From an uncultured Curvibacter sp. (lineage in GTDB: Bacteria > Pseudomonadota > Gammaproteobacteria > Burkholderiales > Burkholderiaceae_C), in contig CAIKMN010000031.1 in the NCBI GenBank assembly GCA_903828535.1, positions 173,343 to 237,342 on the forward strand: a stretch of DNA of 64,000 nt, read 5' to 3'. The notes under the pieces are model-generated. The model saw only the letters and a list, made by a program, of their open reading frames with translations, ran no database searches and had not been told where the DNA came from. Shown here piece after piece: positions 1-8,601 of the stretch. Position 1 is the first letter of the stretch. Each line of letters begins with the position of its first letter. Both the position numbers and the translations under genes were made by a program.

Positions 1-1360
1 TCGATTCATTTTGAACCCCGCCCTCTTGTGGCGATAAGAGGCCTGGCGCCACCCATTGCCCTTGAGAAGCCAACACCGCGCCCTTAAAAGCGCGGTCACC
101 CCTGCTGGCTCCCAAGGCATTGCGGGGCGTGTGGCAAGCGCCGCAATGCGAGAGGCCGTTGACCAAATAAGCGCCCCGATTCCAATCGGCGGTTTGCTTG
201 GGATCGGGCTTGAATGCTGTTGGTTTGAAGTACAACGCCCGCCACACTTGCAGCGCCCACTGGGTATTGAAAGGCCATGACAAGGTATTGGGCTTCACCT
301 CATTCTTTTGTGGCGCCAAAGTCTGCAAGTAAGCGAACAAGGCATCCGCGTCCTGGCGTGTGACTTGGGTGAGATCGGTGAAAGGAAATGCAGGCGTCAG
401 CAGGTGCCCGTCTTTGGAGCGTCCTTCATGCAAAGCTTGCCAAAAATCGGCCGCTGACCAACGGCCGATGCCGGTCTGCGCATCGGGGGTTAAGTTGCTC
501 GAAAAAACCACCCCGAACGGCGTTTCAATGGCTTTGCCGCCCGCCAGGGGGACGCCCCCTTGGGCGGTGTGGCAGGCCTGACAATTCCCGATGCGGGACA
601 AATAAAGCCCCTGACTTTGCTGGGGCGACAGTGGCGCCTCATTCCGAGCCTGAACGCTGCCACACTTCAAAGCGGGTGAATCTGGCTGTGGGGCGGCTTG
701 CACCCCTGATTTTGGCCCCTGCTTTAGGGCAACTTGTGTGGCCAGCCAGCGGGTCACGGCGTTGATGTCTTGCTCGGTCAGATTTTTGGCAATCGGTGCC
801 ATGCAGTCGGGCTCGCGGGCGTGGCGTTGGTCGGTGCGCCAATTGCCCAATTGTCCCAACAAATAATCACGCGGCAACCCCAACAAGCCGGGAATCGCCG
901 GTGAAACGCCGCCGCTGAGTTGCTGGCCGTGACACGCCGCACAAGCGGGAATCTTTCGGTCAGGGTCCCCGTGCATCGCCAATTCATGGCCCCGATTCAA
1001 CTGAGGCTGAGGGGTCGAAAAAACCGCAGGCGCAGGATAAGGAATGTCTTGCTTGGCAAAAAATTGGGCCAGCTGTTGCAGGTAAGCGGCATTGACGTTT
1101 TCAAGCAGGTAACCCATCTGAGCGTAATGGCGTCGACCCGCTTGGAAATTTTGCAACTGGTTCAACAAATACGTCTCGGGCTTGCCCGCCAGCCTCGGGA
1201 AATAACCATAGGGGGTCGAGCGACCCTCGGGCCCGTGGCACACCGTGCAAGCCTTCACCAGCGCGTCGTCAACCTCTTTTTGAGCGGCGCGCTCGGTGGC
1301 CCCCAAGCCGAGCGAACTGAGGAGCAGCAGAGAAACAAAAAGGGGGCGGAAGTTCAACAT
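1..1360 (-). CDS. Multiheme cytochrome c (c4-like diheme part fused to alcohol-dehydrogenase-type cytochrome), 3' end cut by window edge
   Basis: Reading the minus strand from the ATG at 1360 gives 453 uninterrupted codons that run off the left edge, so no stop is visible. A signal peptide (residues about 1-22, core LFVSLLLLSSLGLG) is followed by heme motifs CTVCH (38-42), CAACH (140-144), CQACH (260-264) and CGACH (406-410). Residues 25-210 look like a c4/c553-type diheme cytochrome. Residues 245 onward resemble the cytochrome subunit of membrane alcohol/aldehyde dehydrogenases (GLYLSRIGNCQACH, then SNLTPDAQTGIGRW, then RGAYLVNGLSHCGACH). That subunit family has three hemes, so a fifth heme probably lies beyond the edge. 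It is a periplasmic electron carrier; the electron donor is not identifiable. It lies downstream of the copper-type genes on the same strand. Confidence 0.85.
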   Translation of the reverse strand, partial: MLNFRPLFVSLLLLSSLGLGATERAAQKEVDDALVKACTVCHGPEGRSTPYGYFPRLAGKPETYLLNQLQNFQAGRRHYAQMGYLLENVNAAYLQQLAQFFAKQDIPYPAPAVFSTPQPQLNRGHELAMHGDPDRKIPACAACHGQQLSGGVSPAIPGLLGLPRDYLLGQLGNWRTDQRHAREPDCMAPIAKNLTEQDINAVTRWLATQVALKQGPKSGVQAAPQPDSPALKCGSVQARNEAPLSPQQSQGLYLSRIGNCQACHTAQGGVPLAGGKAIETPFGVVFSSNLTPDAQTGIGRWSAADFWQALHEGRSKDGHLLTPAFPFTDLTQVTRQDADALFAYLQTLAPQKNEVKPNTLSWPFNTQWALQVWRALYFKPTAFKPDPKQTADWNRGAYLVNGLSHCGACHTPRNALGASRGDRAFKGAVLASQGQWVAPGLLSPQEGGVQNES

Positions 1361-1398
1361 CCAGAAATTATGGACTGAGCACCCGATCAACGCTCCTT

Positions 1399-1420
1399 CA
1401 AACCCCTTTGAAGGGGTTTT
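1399..1420 (-). terminator. Hairpin directly after the DUF1775 gene
   Basis: AAACCCC (1400-1406) pairs with GGGGTTT (1413-1419) around a six-base loop, starting at the stop codon of the DUF1775 gene. There is only a short T run on the minus strand. It could end transcription or act as a processing/stability hairpin before the cytochrome gene. Confidence 0.5.
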
Positions 1421-2028
1421 CAATGGGAGTGGGCATCGGCCGAGTCACCCGACAACAGTTCGAGCACGGCGGCGGGGTACTTCAAGTCAGACAACTTTTG
1501 ACCGGCCTTGGGCACCTCCACCCAATCCATGCGGCCCTGTTCACACACCTGCTGAACCGGCCAATACAACAGGCCTGCTTGCTCGGGCAAAGTGCCGACC
1601 AAAACGAATTCATCGTAAAAGCCGTTGGGCAAGAAATCTTCAGGGGTCTTGGCCGTCCACGTGATGCGGCTGACGTCCTCCGTGATGGTTCGGCCGTGGC
1701 TGGTGTAGGGCTGCGTCAGTTTTTCATGTGTGACGTCGATCTTCCAACCCGGCTTGGGCATGGGCTTGGCGCCTTGCACCCCCGCGGGCAGGTCGACCAC
1801 CATTTGCCGCGTGGGTGAGGCGCCGCAGCCATGGCCCACCTTGAATGTGGCTTTGTAGCTTTTCCCGGCGGTGGCGACTTGGTATTCGAGCACGGTATGG
1901 GCAGAGGCCGAGGCCCCTACCGTGGCCAGGCTGGCTGCGACCAGGCCGAACGCCAAGGTCTGTGCCAATGAGCGTGGCCCTGCGTGTGTGAGCGCGGGTG
2001 CGCCCATCAAGGTGGTTTTGAATTTCAT
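1420..2028 (-). CDS. YcnI/DUF1775 family periplasmic copper-binding protein
   Basis: A 202-residue exported protein. The signal peptide ends at ...VGASASA, so the mature chain begins HTVLEY. An N-terminal His at this point, together with the GHGCGASPT motif and conserved tryptophans, is typical of DUF1775 (YcnI), whose Bacillus member binds copper through the amino-terminal His. The tail DSADAHSH adds further possible ligands. The start MKFKTTL at 2028 is preferred over an upstream in-frame start because the signal peptide fits. It is 26 bp downstream of the TonB receptor gene, in the same direction, as expected for a copper uptake or metallation operon. The family call is firm; copper handling is inferred from family and neighbours. 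Confidence 0.88.
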   Translation of the reverse strand: MKFKTTLMGAPALTHAGPRSLAQTLAFGLVAASLATVGASASAHTVLEYQVATAGKSYKATFKVGHGCGASPTRQMVVDLPAGVQGAKPMPKPGWKIDVTHEKLTQPYTSHGRTITEDVSRITWTAKTPEDFLPNGFYDEFVLVGTLPEQAGLLYWPVQQVCEQGRMDWVEVPKAGQKLSDLKYPAAVLELLSGDSADAHSH

Positions 2029-2054
2029 AGACGTTCTTAGGATCAAAATTAAAT

Positions 2055-4373
2055 TTAAAAGTCGTAATGCACGTTGGCCACGAGTGTGCGCTGGGCAAAG
2101 GGGTGGTACAAAAAGTACTTGCGGTCCAGCAGGTTATCGATGCCCGCCGAGGCCGACAACTTGTCGTCAAAGTGGTAATGCGCCTTGAGGTCAAACAAGC
2201 TGTAGCCGGAGAAGCCTTGGTAGGTGTTGGCGTTCACATCGTTGTTGTCAATCGACGAGTAAAACTGCTTTTGGTAGCTGCCGGCCAACGCCAATGACAG
2301 TTTGTCATTCGGGCGGTAAGTGGCGACGAACTTCAGGCGCAGCGGCGACACCCCGGGGGTCTTGTTGCCGGCCACCGACTTGCCCAAGCTTGTGACGCCG
2401 TCGTTGGCGGCCATGACCGAGTCAACGACCGTGAGCGAGGACACCAAGGCCAACTCGTCAACCCAGAACTTTTGCACCTCGCTGCTCAATTCCAGGCCCC
2501 GTGAGCGCACCTTTTTGACATTCAACCAATAGCTGTAGAGCCCATTGGGTTGAGCGGGGTTCAAAGGGCCATACTGTGCAATTAAGGCGTCTTTCACGTC
2601 TTCTGCAAAGAAAGAAACCCGGACGTTGGCGTGGTGGAGCGGCTTGGCATAGGTCAGCTCAAATGAGTTGACATTCTCCGGCTTGATGGTGGCGGGATTG
2701 GGCGAATAGGGAAAAGCTTGATTGCCCGTGCACCCCGTTGTGCAGGTGGCCACGTTGTACAACTCACCCACCGTTGGAAAACGCGCCGCATTCGCCAAGG
2801 ACGCCTTGACGGAGGCGCCGTCATCCAAGGACCACAAGGCCGACAATTTGGGCGAGAAATGATCCACTGAAACCGCCGGCTGAGTCAGAGCGCCGGTGCC
2901 ACTGGCAAAGACACCGCCGTTGTTGGAGCGCCAATTTTCAAAACGCCCCCCGACAGTCGTTAGCAAACGCTCGGAGGCTTGGTACGCGTCTTGAAGCCAA
3001 ACCGCCTGGGTTTGATTCGTGCCTTGCGCCAAGCCCGTCACCGTGCCTGCGTTGGTGTTTTGCCAGTCCAACACGTTGTTGGTCTGGCTCTTCAATTGGG
3101 TGTTGTCGAGGTGGTAGCCCAGGCTGATTTGGTGGGCTGGCGCTTGCGTGGGTCGGTAGATGCCCTTGGCGTCGAACTGGCTCCATTGGGTGCCCGACAT
3201 GTCACGAACGCTGCCTGGTTTACCGGTCACATTGTTCACCGCCGAGCCATCGTTGTTCAAATAGCCTGCGGTTCTTTGGACATCATGCAGATAGCGGAAG
3301 TTGGACCATTGGAGGCCGTAATCCCAAACACCTTGGGTGTTCGTTTTAAGCGAGACCCCATTGACCCATTGTGCTTGCTTGTAACCATAAACGCCGCTGG
3401 CCAAGGGGGTGCACGAACCGCTGCCTGTGGCACAAAATCCATTGGCCATATAAGACTGCGCGCTTGAATCGGTGTCAGCCAAAAAGACGCCTGAACTGAG
3501 CGCCAATTGGGTGTCGCGGTTCAAATCCAAGGTGACTTTGGCGTTCACGTTGTCACTCACGCCGTGCAGTAATGCGTTTGCCCCCAAGTAGTAGCCGCCG
3601 TTGCTGCCGTCTTTTTTAACATAAGGAAAAGCTTGGTCGCTGGGGATAGAAGAGGCCCCAGTCGCAAAAGTTCTTGGTTGTGTGTGGGCGTCTTCGTGGT
3701 TGAGGTTCAAGCGCCAAGTCAACGCCTCGCTGCGCCCGCCCAGCAGGGCTGCGGCTTCCTCTGTGTGGTAGTTGCCTCGGGTGTTGAACAGGCTGAACGA
3801 CTGGGTCGCCGAGGTCATGCTGAGGGCGCCCTCGAACGCTTTGGTGGGCCGCTTGGTCGTGATGTCCACCAAGGCCCCCATGGCATTGCCCGAGTCAGCC
3901 GCCGAAAAAGGGCCATACATCACATCGATGTGGTCAATTTCTTCTGGCGATACCACGAACCATTTGGGTGGCCCATAGTTGTTGTCATTGAAAAGCTGGT
4001 TCGAAATGGGCATGCCATCGACAATGACCGTGCTTTTGGCGCTGTAAGAAACGCCCCAAATTCGAGTGGCCAAGGTCGCGCCCCCATAGTCGGCCGAGTC
4101 GCGTTTTCGGACCATCAAACTGGGCAGGTATTTCAAGGCATCTGGCGTGTCCAACAGGTTCACGGTATCGGCTATTTTTTCGGCGGTGATGCCCTCCACG
4201 GTGTTGGGGCCAGCGAATGGCGGTGCGGTGCTTCGTTCTGACGTCACGTTGACAGAAGGCACCTCGGTTTGCGCGAGGGCACTGCGGCCAAGGGCAATCG
4301 CCAGCAAGGGCAATAAAGCCGACAAAGTCGACATCTGGGATTTTTTAAACCAGCTCAATTTCATTCTTTTCAT
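2055..4373 (-). CDS. TonB-dependent outer-membrane receptor (probable copper or metal-chelate importer)
   Basis: A 772-residue protein with a signal peptide (cleavage near ALAQ, residue 35), a plug domain (about 45-165; STVIVDGMPI, EEIDHIDVMYGPFSAADSGNAMG) and a long 22-strand-type barrel ending in the aromatic LVANVHYDF. Two cysteine pairs (NGFCATGSGSC and ATCTTGC) sit in probable extracellular loops. ATGs at 4373 and 4364 are both possible starts. It lies between a DUF2946 gene and a DUF1775 gene, a combination associated with copper uptake, so copper is the favoured substrate. No B12-box was seen upstream. The TonB-receptor call is certain; the substrate is inference. Confidence 0.93.
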   Translation of the reverse strand: MKRMKLSWFKKSQMSTLSALLPLLAIALGRSALAQTEVPSVNVTSERSTAPPFAGPNTVEGITAEKIADTVNLLDTPDALKYLPSLMVRKRDSADYGGATLATRIWGVSYSAKSTVIVDGMPISNQLFNDNNYGPPKWFVVSPEEIDHIDVMYGPFSAADSGNAMGALVDITTKRPTKAFEGALSMTSATQSFSLFNTRGNYHTEEAAALLGGRSEALTWRLNLNHEDAHTQPRTFATGASSIPSDQAFPYVKKDGSNGGYYLGANALLHGVSDNVNAKVTLDLNRDTQLALSSGVFLADTDSSAQSYMANGFCATGSGSCTPLASGVYGYKQAQWVNGVSLKTNTQGVWDYGLQWSNFRYLHDVQRTAGYLNNDGSAVNNVTGKPGSVRDMSGTQWSQFDAKGIYRPTQAPAHQISLGYHLDNTQLKSQTNNVLDWQNTNAGTVTGLAQGTNQTQAVWLQDAYQASERLLTTVGGRFENWRSNNGGVFASGTGALTQPAVSVDHFSPKLSALWSLDDGASVKASLANAARFPTVGELYNVATCTTGCTGNQAFPYSPNPATIKPENVNSFELTYAKPLHHANVRVSFFAEDVKDALIAQYGPLNPAQPNGLYSYWLNVKKVRSRGLELSSEVQKFWVDELALVSSLTVVDSVMAANDGVTSLGKSVAGNKTPGVSPLRLKFVATYRPNDKLSLALAGSYQKQFYSSIDNNDVNANTYQGFSGYSLFDLKAHYHFDDKLSASAGIDNLLDRKYFLYHPFAQRTLVANVHYDF

Positions 4374-4515
4374 CCAAAACAGACTCAGTCATCGCGAGTC
4401 GCCTGCTGCAGGCCATGGCCAGTCAGGCACCCGGGTTAACCAAGGGAAATAACCAAGAGAAGTGCAAGCGCGAAGTTGGCCAAGCCAAAGCGCTTAAATA
4501 AGGGTCAGTTGGGGA

Positions 4516-4914
4516 TCAAGAATGAAGCGGAGGGCCGCGGGGCGGCAGGGGGGAGCGGGTCAACCAGGCAATGTGGGCTGACGGTAGAGGGCGGGTGGCG
4601 TAGGACAACGCGCCAGAGGCGTCAAAGTGGGGGGCGCTCAGGGCTTGCGGGGGGCAGACTTGGGTGCACAAAGGGCAATCCAACTTGCCCGCTAAAGAGG
4701 CCTTGCTCCCCGAACCCGTGTTGCCGGCAGATCCGGCTTGGTCGCCATCGGTTTTGTCATCCAAGCTGACCATTTTGAGGCCACCCATGGCAGAACAAAC
4801 CAGTTGGGAAGGATCCGTGCTGATGAAGGGCGAAGCCAGCGAGACGCCAACATAAAGCGCAAACCACACCAACACAAAGCGGGCGATGAGGTGGGCTTTT
4901 TGTAAGCGTTGCAT
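4516..4914 (-). CDS. DUF2946-like small membrane-associated protein
   Basis: A 132-residue protein with one N-terminal hydrophobic segment (residues 9-30, IARFVLVWFALYVGVSLASP) followed by VCSAMGG and a cysteine cluster DCPLCTQVCPP, then a low-complexity Pro/Ser tail. This matches DUF2946, short proteins found beside TonB receptors and DUF1775 genes in copper loci. The cysteines suggest metal binding in the periplasm. It is probably the first gene of the leftward transcription unit; 142 bp without a gene separate it from the receptor. Confidence 0.72.
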   Translation of the reverse strand: MQRLQKAHLIARFVLVWFALYVGVSLASPFISTDPSQLVCSAMGGLKMVSLDDKTDGDQAGSAGNTGSGSKASLAGKLDCPLCTQVCPPQALSAPHFDASGALSYATRPLPSAHIAWLTRSPLPPRGPPLHS

Positions 4915-4940
4915 GGCTGTATTATAGCTTTATCAATAGA

Positions 4941-5423
4941 ATGTTCTGCATGGAAAGCCCTTTGACCTTGCAGTTGAACGCCCAAAAGACCGAAGACGGT
5001 TGGGCCTGGTGCTTCAAACGGAACTGCTCTATTTCGCCCAACCAGTTGGCCACCATTTTTGCCCTGCTGGGTTTGCTTTCGGTGGCCATTGGTTTGGCTT
5101 TTTACACATTGGGGGCGACGCTCATCCTGCCCTACTCCTTCATTGAAATCACCGCTTTGGCGCTGGCGTTTGCTTTCACAGTCAAGCATGCCAGCGATTA
5201 CGAAAAGCTCGAGGTCGGCCCCTTGCATTTGACTTTTGAATATCAGAATGGTTTTTCAAAAAACAAACTCCAAATGAACCGAGCGCTGACGCGGGTGGAG
5301 GTTCTCAAAACCGAAGGCCATTTGATCAAATTCAGCCAGGGAAAAGAATCGGTTCTGTTTGGTCAACACGTTCATGCCCATTTCAGGGAAAAGCTGACCC
5401 GGCAAATTTTGAGCAAAATTTGA
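4941..5423 (+). CDS. DUF2244 family membrane protein
   Basis: A 160-residue protein with two adjacent transmembrane helices (about residues 37-56 and 62-81) and a hydrophilic C-terminal half. The order NCSISPNQL, FALLGLLSVAIGLAF, PYSFIEITAL, and the HASDYEKLEV stretch after the second helix, are characteristic of DUF2244. An ATG at 4950 is an alternative start three codons in. Function is unknown; relatives are often near respiratory or metabolic genes. It is divergent from the copper locus. Confidence 0.8.
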   Translation: MFCMESPLTLQLNAQKTEDGWAWCFKRNCSISPNQLATIFALLGLLSVAIGLAFYTLGATLILPYSFIEITALALAFAFTVKHASDYEKLEVGPLHLTFEYQNGFSKNKLQMNRALTRVEVLKTEGHLIKFSQGKESVLFGQHVHAHFREKLTRQILSKI

Positions 5424-5424
5424 C

Positions 5425-5500
5425 CCATTAAATCAAGGTCCATTAAAAGAGGTCCATTTAACGAGTTCGATTTAACGAGGTCGATTTAACGAGGTCGATT
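5425..5500. repeat. 14-bp tandem repeat array upstream of thyA
   Basis: About five consecutive units of 14-15 bp: 5425-5439, 5440-5453, 5454-5467, 5468-5481 and 5482-5495, then a partial unit. Consensus is roughly CGATTTAACGAGGT. The last two units are identical and the earlier ones drift (CCATTAAAAGAGGT). It lies directly after the DUF2244 stop codon. It may be a replication-slippage product. Confidence 0.85.
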
Positions 5501-5549
5501 GGGACAGGCCAAAGACCAACGGACCGAACAAAGGAACGCTGGGCGTTGA

Positions 5550-5577
5550 AAACTGGGCTTTAGAAACTGGGCTTTAG
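5550..5577. repeat. 14-bp direct repeat, two perfect copies
   Basis: AAACTGGGCTTTAG occurs at 5550-5563 and again, abutting, at 5564-5577, in the thyA leader. It is the same length as the preceding array but unrelated in sequence. Confidence 0.85.
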
Positions 5578-5590
5578 AATTTGTGCATCC

Positions 5591-5630
5591 CCTACTCCGA
5601 CTTATTCCGACCTACTCCGACCTGCTCGAC
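5591..5630. repeat. 10-bp tandem repeat next to the thyA start
   Basis: CCTACTCCGA, CTTATTCCGA, CCTACTCCGA and then a degenerate CCTGCTCGAC occupy four successive decamers at 5591-5630, ending 11 bp before the thyA start codon. They occupy the place where a ribosome binding site should be, and no good Shine-Dalgarno sequence is visible. Confidence 0.85.
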
Positions 5631-5641
5631 CTGCTTTCACC

Positions 5642-6511
5642 ATGATCTCTGACCCCAGCGCCCCCCCCCTTGAAGGCCAAACGCAACGCCCCGTGCGCTC
5701 GCAATACGAAGACTTCATGCGCCATGTGGCCGAACACGGGGTGCAAAAATCCGACCGCACCGGGACGGGCACCACCAGCGTGTTTGGTCACCAAATGCGC
5801 TTCAATTTGAACGAAGGCTTTCCCCTGGTGACCACCAAGAAGGTGCACCTGCGCTCCATCATCCAAGAATTACTGTGGTTCTTGACCGGCTCCAGTAACA
5901 ACCACTGGCTGAAAGAGCGCAACGTCAGCATCTGGGACGACTGGGCCCGCGAAGACGGCGACTTAGGTCCTGTGTACGGCGTGCAATGGCGCAGTTGGCC
6001 CACCCCCGACGGTGGCCACATCGACCAAATTGCCGAGGTCATCAACACCCTCAAAACCAACCCCGATTCACGCCGCATCATCGTCAGCGCTTGGAATGTC
6101 GCCGAGCTGTCCAAAATGGCCTTGATGCCTTGCCACGCCTTTTTCCAGTTTTATGTGGCACCCGCCACCGAGCCCGGCGGCCGCGGTCAGTTGTCTTGCC
6201 AGCTGTACCAGCGAAGTGCCGACATCTTTTTGGGTGTTCCCTTCAACATCGCCAGCTATGCCTTGCTGACCCACATGGTCGCGCAGCAGTGCGATTTAGA
6301 GGTGGGTGACTTCATCTGGACGGGCGGCGACTGCCACCTTTACAGCAACCACGCTGAACAGGTCAAGACACAATTGGCGCGCACGCCCTTTGCTTACCCC
6401 ACGCTTCACATCAAACGCCGCCCAGCGTCCATTTTTGACTACCAATACGAAGACTTTGAAGTGCTTGACTACCAATGCCACCCCGCTATTTCGGCGCCTG
6501 TTGCGGTTTGA
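5642..6511 (+). CDS. thyA: Thymidylate synthase (ThyA)
   Basis: Converts dUMP and methylene-tetrahydrofolate to dTMP and dihydrofolate in the cytoplasm. The 289-residue sequence has the active-site Cys164 in [11 protein letters not shown], the DRTGTGT folate/dUMP loop near 38-44, and the QLYQRSAD and HLYSNH motifs. The C-terminus ...APVAV matches the family. It is about 20 residues longer at the N-terminus than the usual 264-residue enzyme; homology begins at [14 protein letters not shown], so the true start could be internal. folA follows after 15 bp, the logical partner because it regenerates tetrahydrofolate. Confidence 0.97.
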   Translation: MISDPSAPPLEGQTQRPVRSQYEDFMRHVAEHGVQKSDRTGTGTTSVFGHQMRFNLNEGFPLVTTKKVHLRSIIQELLWFLTGSSNNHWLKERNVSIWDDWAREDGDLGPVYGVQWRSWPTPDGGHIDQIAEVINTLKTNPDSRRIIVSAWNVAELSKMALMPCHAFFQFYVAPATEPGGRGQLSCQLYQRSADIFLGVPFNIASYALLTHMVAQQCDLEVGDFIWTGGDCHLYSNHAEQVKTQLARTPFAYPTLHIKRRPASIFDYQYEDFEVLDYQCHPAISAPVAV

Positions 6512-6526
6512 ACTGACGCGACACCG

Positions 6527-7069
6527 ATGGCCATTCATTCCAATTTAAACCTCATTTATGCCCGCGCCCGCAACGGCGTCATCGGCATTGAAAACCGCCT
6601 GCCATGGCACCTGCCTGAAGACTTGGCCCACTTCAAACGCACCACGCTGGGTTGCCCGGTCATCATGGGGCGCCTGACCTGGGAGTCGCTGCCGCCTGCC
6701 TTTCGGCCCTTGCCGGGTCGACAAAACTGGGTGCTGACTCGCCAGGTCGGTTGGCTGGCCGAAGGCGCCACCACCGCCCCTTCCTTGGCTTATGCTTTAA
6801 GTCAACTGCCCTTAGACCAACCCCTCTGGGTGATTGGCGGCAGTGCCGTGTATGCACACGCTTTGCCCATGGCGGCCCGGGCGGTGGTCACCGAAATCGA
6901 CCAAGAATTTGCAGGCGATGCCTATGCACCCGAACTGGGGACGCATTGGCGCGAGGTGGCCCGTGAGCGCCACACCAGCACGAGTGGCCTCGGCTATAGT
7001 TTTGTGACTTACGAACAAGTTCAAGAACAGATTCAAAAACAAACTCAGGAGACCTCTCATGTCCAGTGA
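6527..7069 (+). CDS. folA: Dihydrofolate reductase
   Basis: Reduces the dihydrofolate made by ThyA. The 180-residue sequence shows the standard order: NLIYARARNGVIG, NRLPWHLPEDL (catalytic acid in the LPED loop), HFKRTTLGCPVIMGRLTWESLP, and WVIGGSAVYAHAL (NADPH-binding glycines). The C-terminal 15 residues (QVQEQIQKQTQETSHVQ) are a Gln-rich extension beyond the fold. It overlaps the next gene by 11 bp, indicating translational coupling. Confidence 0.96.
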   Translation: MAIHSNLNLIYARARNGVIGIENRLPWHLPEDLAHFKRTTLGCPVIMGRLTWESLPPAFRPLPGRQNWVLTRQVGWLAEGATTAPSLAYALSQLPLDQPLWVIGGSAVYAHALPMAARAVVTEIDQEFAGDAYAPELGTHWREVARERHTSTSGLGYSFVTYEQVQEQIQKQTQETSHVQ

Positions 7070-7661
7070 TGGCTTTCACGTGCACGGCCCCCATGACCAC
7101 GCTTTGGAACACGCAAGCCAAGGCCACGCCAACGACGGCGAGCACGGCGGCCACGGCGACGCCATGGTCAACCAGATCGCCATGTTCACTGCCGTCTTGG
7201 CCACGGTGGGCGCTATTTTTTCCTATATGGGGGGGTTGACCCAAGCCAACTCGACGATTGCTAAAAACGACGCTGCGATTCAAAAAACCGCCGCTTCAAA
7301 CCAATGGAACTATTACCAAGCCAAAAGCACCAAACAGGCTTTGGCGGAAATGGCACGTGACTTAGCGCCCGCCGACAAAAAAGAGGCCTACCAAGCCAAG
7401 GTCGACCGCTACGAAAAAGAAAAAGCCGACATCAAGGTCAAGGCCGAGGCCTTGGAAGAAAAATCGCATGAATTTGACGAACAATCTGAGGCCGACATGC
7501 ACCAGCATCACCGCTGGGCCCAAGCCACCACGGTGTTGCAAGTGGCGATTGCCTTGGCGGCCATTTCTTTGTTGACGCGCAAACGCTGGCTGGAATACGC
7601 CATGTTTGGCACCGCGGGCGTGGGCGTCTTGGTCGGCGTGGCCGCCGTCATGCACCTTTAA
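7059..7661 (+). CDS. DUF4337 family membrane protein with His-rich N-terminus
   Basis: A 200-residue protein. Residues 6-34 carry ten histidines (HVHGPHDHALEHASQGH...). A transmembrane segment follows (about 40-60, MFTAVLATVGAIFSYMGG), then a charged, probably coiled-coil stretch (80-150, rich in Lys/Glu/Ala) and two C-terminal transmembrane segments (about 157-174 and 181-198). The QWNYYQAKSTKQ motif is diagnostic of DUF4337. Function is unknown. The gene overlaps folA and ends 10 bp from the convergent lgt. Confidence 0.88.
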   Translation: MSSDGFHVHGPHDHALEHASQGHANDGEHGGHGDAMVNQIAMFTAVLATVGAIFSYMGGLTQANSTIAKNDAAIQKTAASNQWNYYQAKSTKQALAEMARDLAPADKKEAYQAKVDRYEKEKADIKVKAEALEEKSHEFDEQSEADMHQHHRWAQATTVLQVAIALAAISLLTRKRWLEYAMFGTAGVGVLVGVAAVMHL

Positions 7662-7671
7662 GGCTTTGGGG

Positions 7672-8487
7672 TTAAGTCACCCGAGGCTGTTTTTGTGCCC
7701 AAAGCCACAGGGCGATACCGATCAAAACCATCGGCACGCACAGCCACTGGCCCATGCTCAGGCCCATCGACAAGAGGCCTAAAAAGGCATCGGGTTCTCG
7801 AAAATATTCGGCCGTGAAGCGCATCACGCCGTAGCCAACCAAAAAAGCCCCGGACACTTCGCCCAAACGACGGGGTTTTCGGGCATAAAGCCAAAGCAAG
7901 ACAAAGAGCAGACAGCCTTCCAACAAGAACTGGTAAATTTGCGAAGGGTGACGCGGCAGCATTGAACCGCTCTGGGGAAAGACCATGCCCCACGGCAAAT
8001 CAAGCGGGCTGAAGCGGCCCCACAACTCGCCGTTGATGAAATTGCCCACGCGCCCCGAAGCCAAGCCCAAGGGCACGCAAGGCGCCACCAAATCGGTCAC
8101 TTCCAGCCACGACTTGCCCCGCGCACGCGCAAAGACCGCCAGCGCCACCAGCACCCCAATCAGGCCGCCATGAAAGCTCATGCCGCCATGCCAAACTTGG
8201 AAAATCTCCAAAGGATTTGCGGCATAAAAGGCTGGCTTGTAAAACAAGCAATAACCCAAACGGCCACCGAGCACCACCCCGAGCACGCCGTAAAACAGCA
8301 TGTCTTCAATGTCTTTTCGATGCCAAGCGGCGTCCCCCTCAAGGGCAGCGTAAGGCCAGTGGTGCAAGCGCCTGAATCCCAGTTGCATGAACAGGCCAAA
8401 AGCCACCAAATAGGTCAGGCCATACCAATGAATGGCGAAGGGCCCTATCTGCAGGGCCACGGGGTCGAAGTGCGGGTACATGAGCAT
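7672..8487 (-). CDS. lgt: Phosphatidylglycerol-prolipoprotein diacylglyceryl transferase
   Basis: First enzyme of lipoprotein maturation; moves diacylglycerol from phosphatidylglycerol to the lipobox Cys of prolipoproteins in the inner membrane. About seven transmembrane helices. Signature [12 protein letters not shown] and [14 protein letters not shown], with the conserved Arg/Asn/Glu residues, plus [12 protein letters not shown] and YFREPD. Upstream in-frame codons exist to 8622, but homology starts at MLMYPHFDP (ATG at 8487; a second ATG at 8481), giving 271 residues, the normal length. Confidence 0.97.
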   Translation of the reverse strand: MLMYPHFDPVALQIGPFAIHWYGLTYLVAFGLFMQLGFRRLHHWPYAALEGDAAWHRKDIEDMLFYGVLGVVLGGRLGYCLFYKPAFYAANPLEIFQVWHGGMSFHGGLIGVLVALAVFARARGKSWLEVTDLVAPCVPLGLASGRVGNFINGELWGRFSPLDLPWGMVFPQSGSMLPRHPSQIYQFLLEGCLLFVLLWLYARKPRRLGEVSGAFLVGYGVMRFTAEYFREPDAFLGLLSMGLSMGQWLCVPMVLIGIALWLWAQKQPRVT

Positions 8488-8601
8488 GGTCGAATTGTGC
8501 CGTGAATGCAATCCATCCACTGAATGACCCAGCAAGAAACGCGATAATGACCAGTTAGCCAACCGCTGAGATTCACAGACATTTATTCTTTGAGACACGC
8601 C

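Noticed and set aside
4374..4515. Possible cobalamin riboswitch in front of the TonB receptor
   Set aside because: No B12-box or matching conserved cores were found, and neighbours point to copper.
5425..5630. Repeat arrays as a CRISPR locus
   Set aside because: Units of 10-14 bp abut with no spacers and there are no cas genes.
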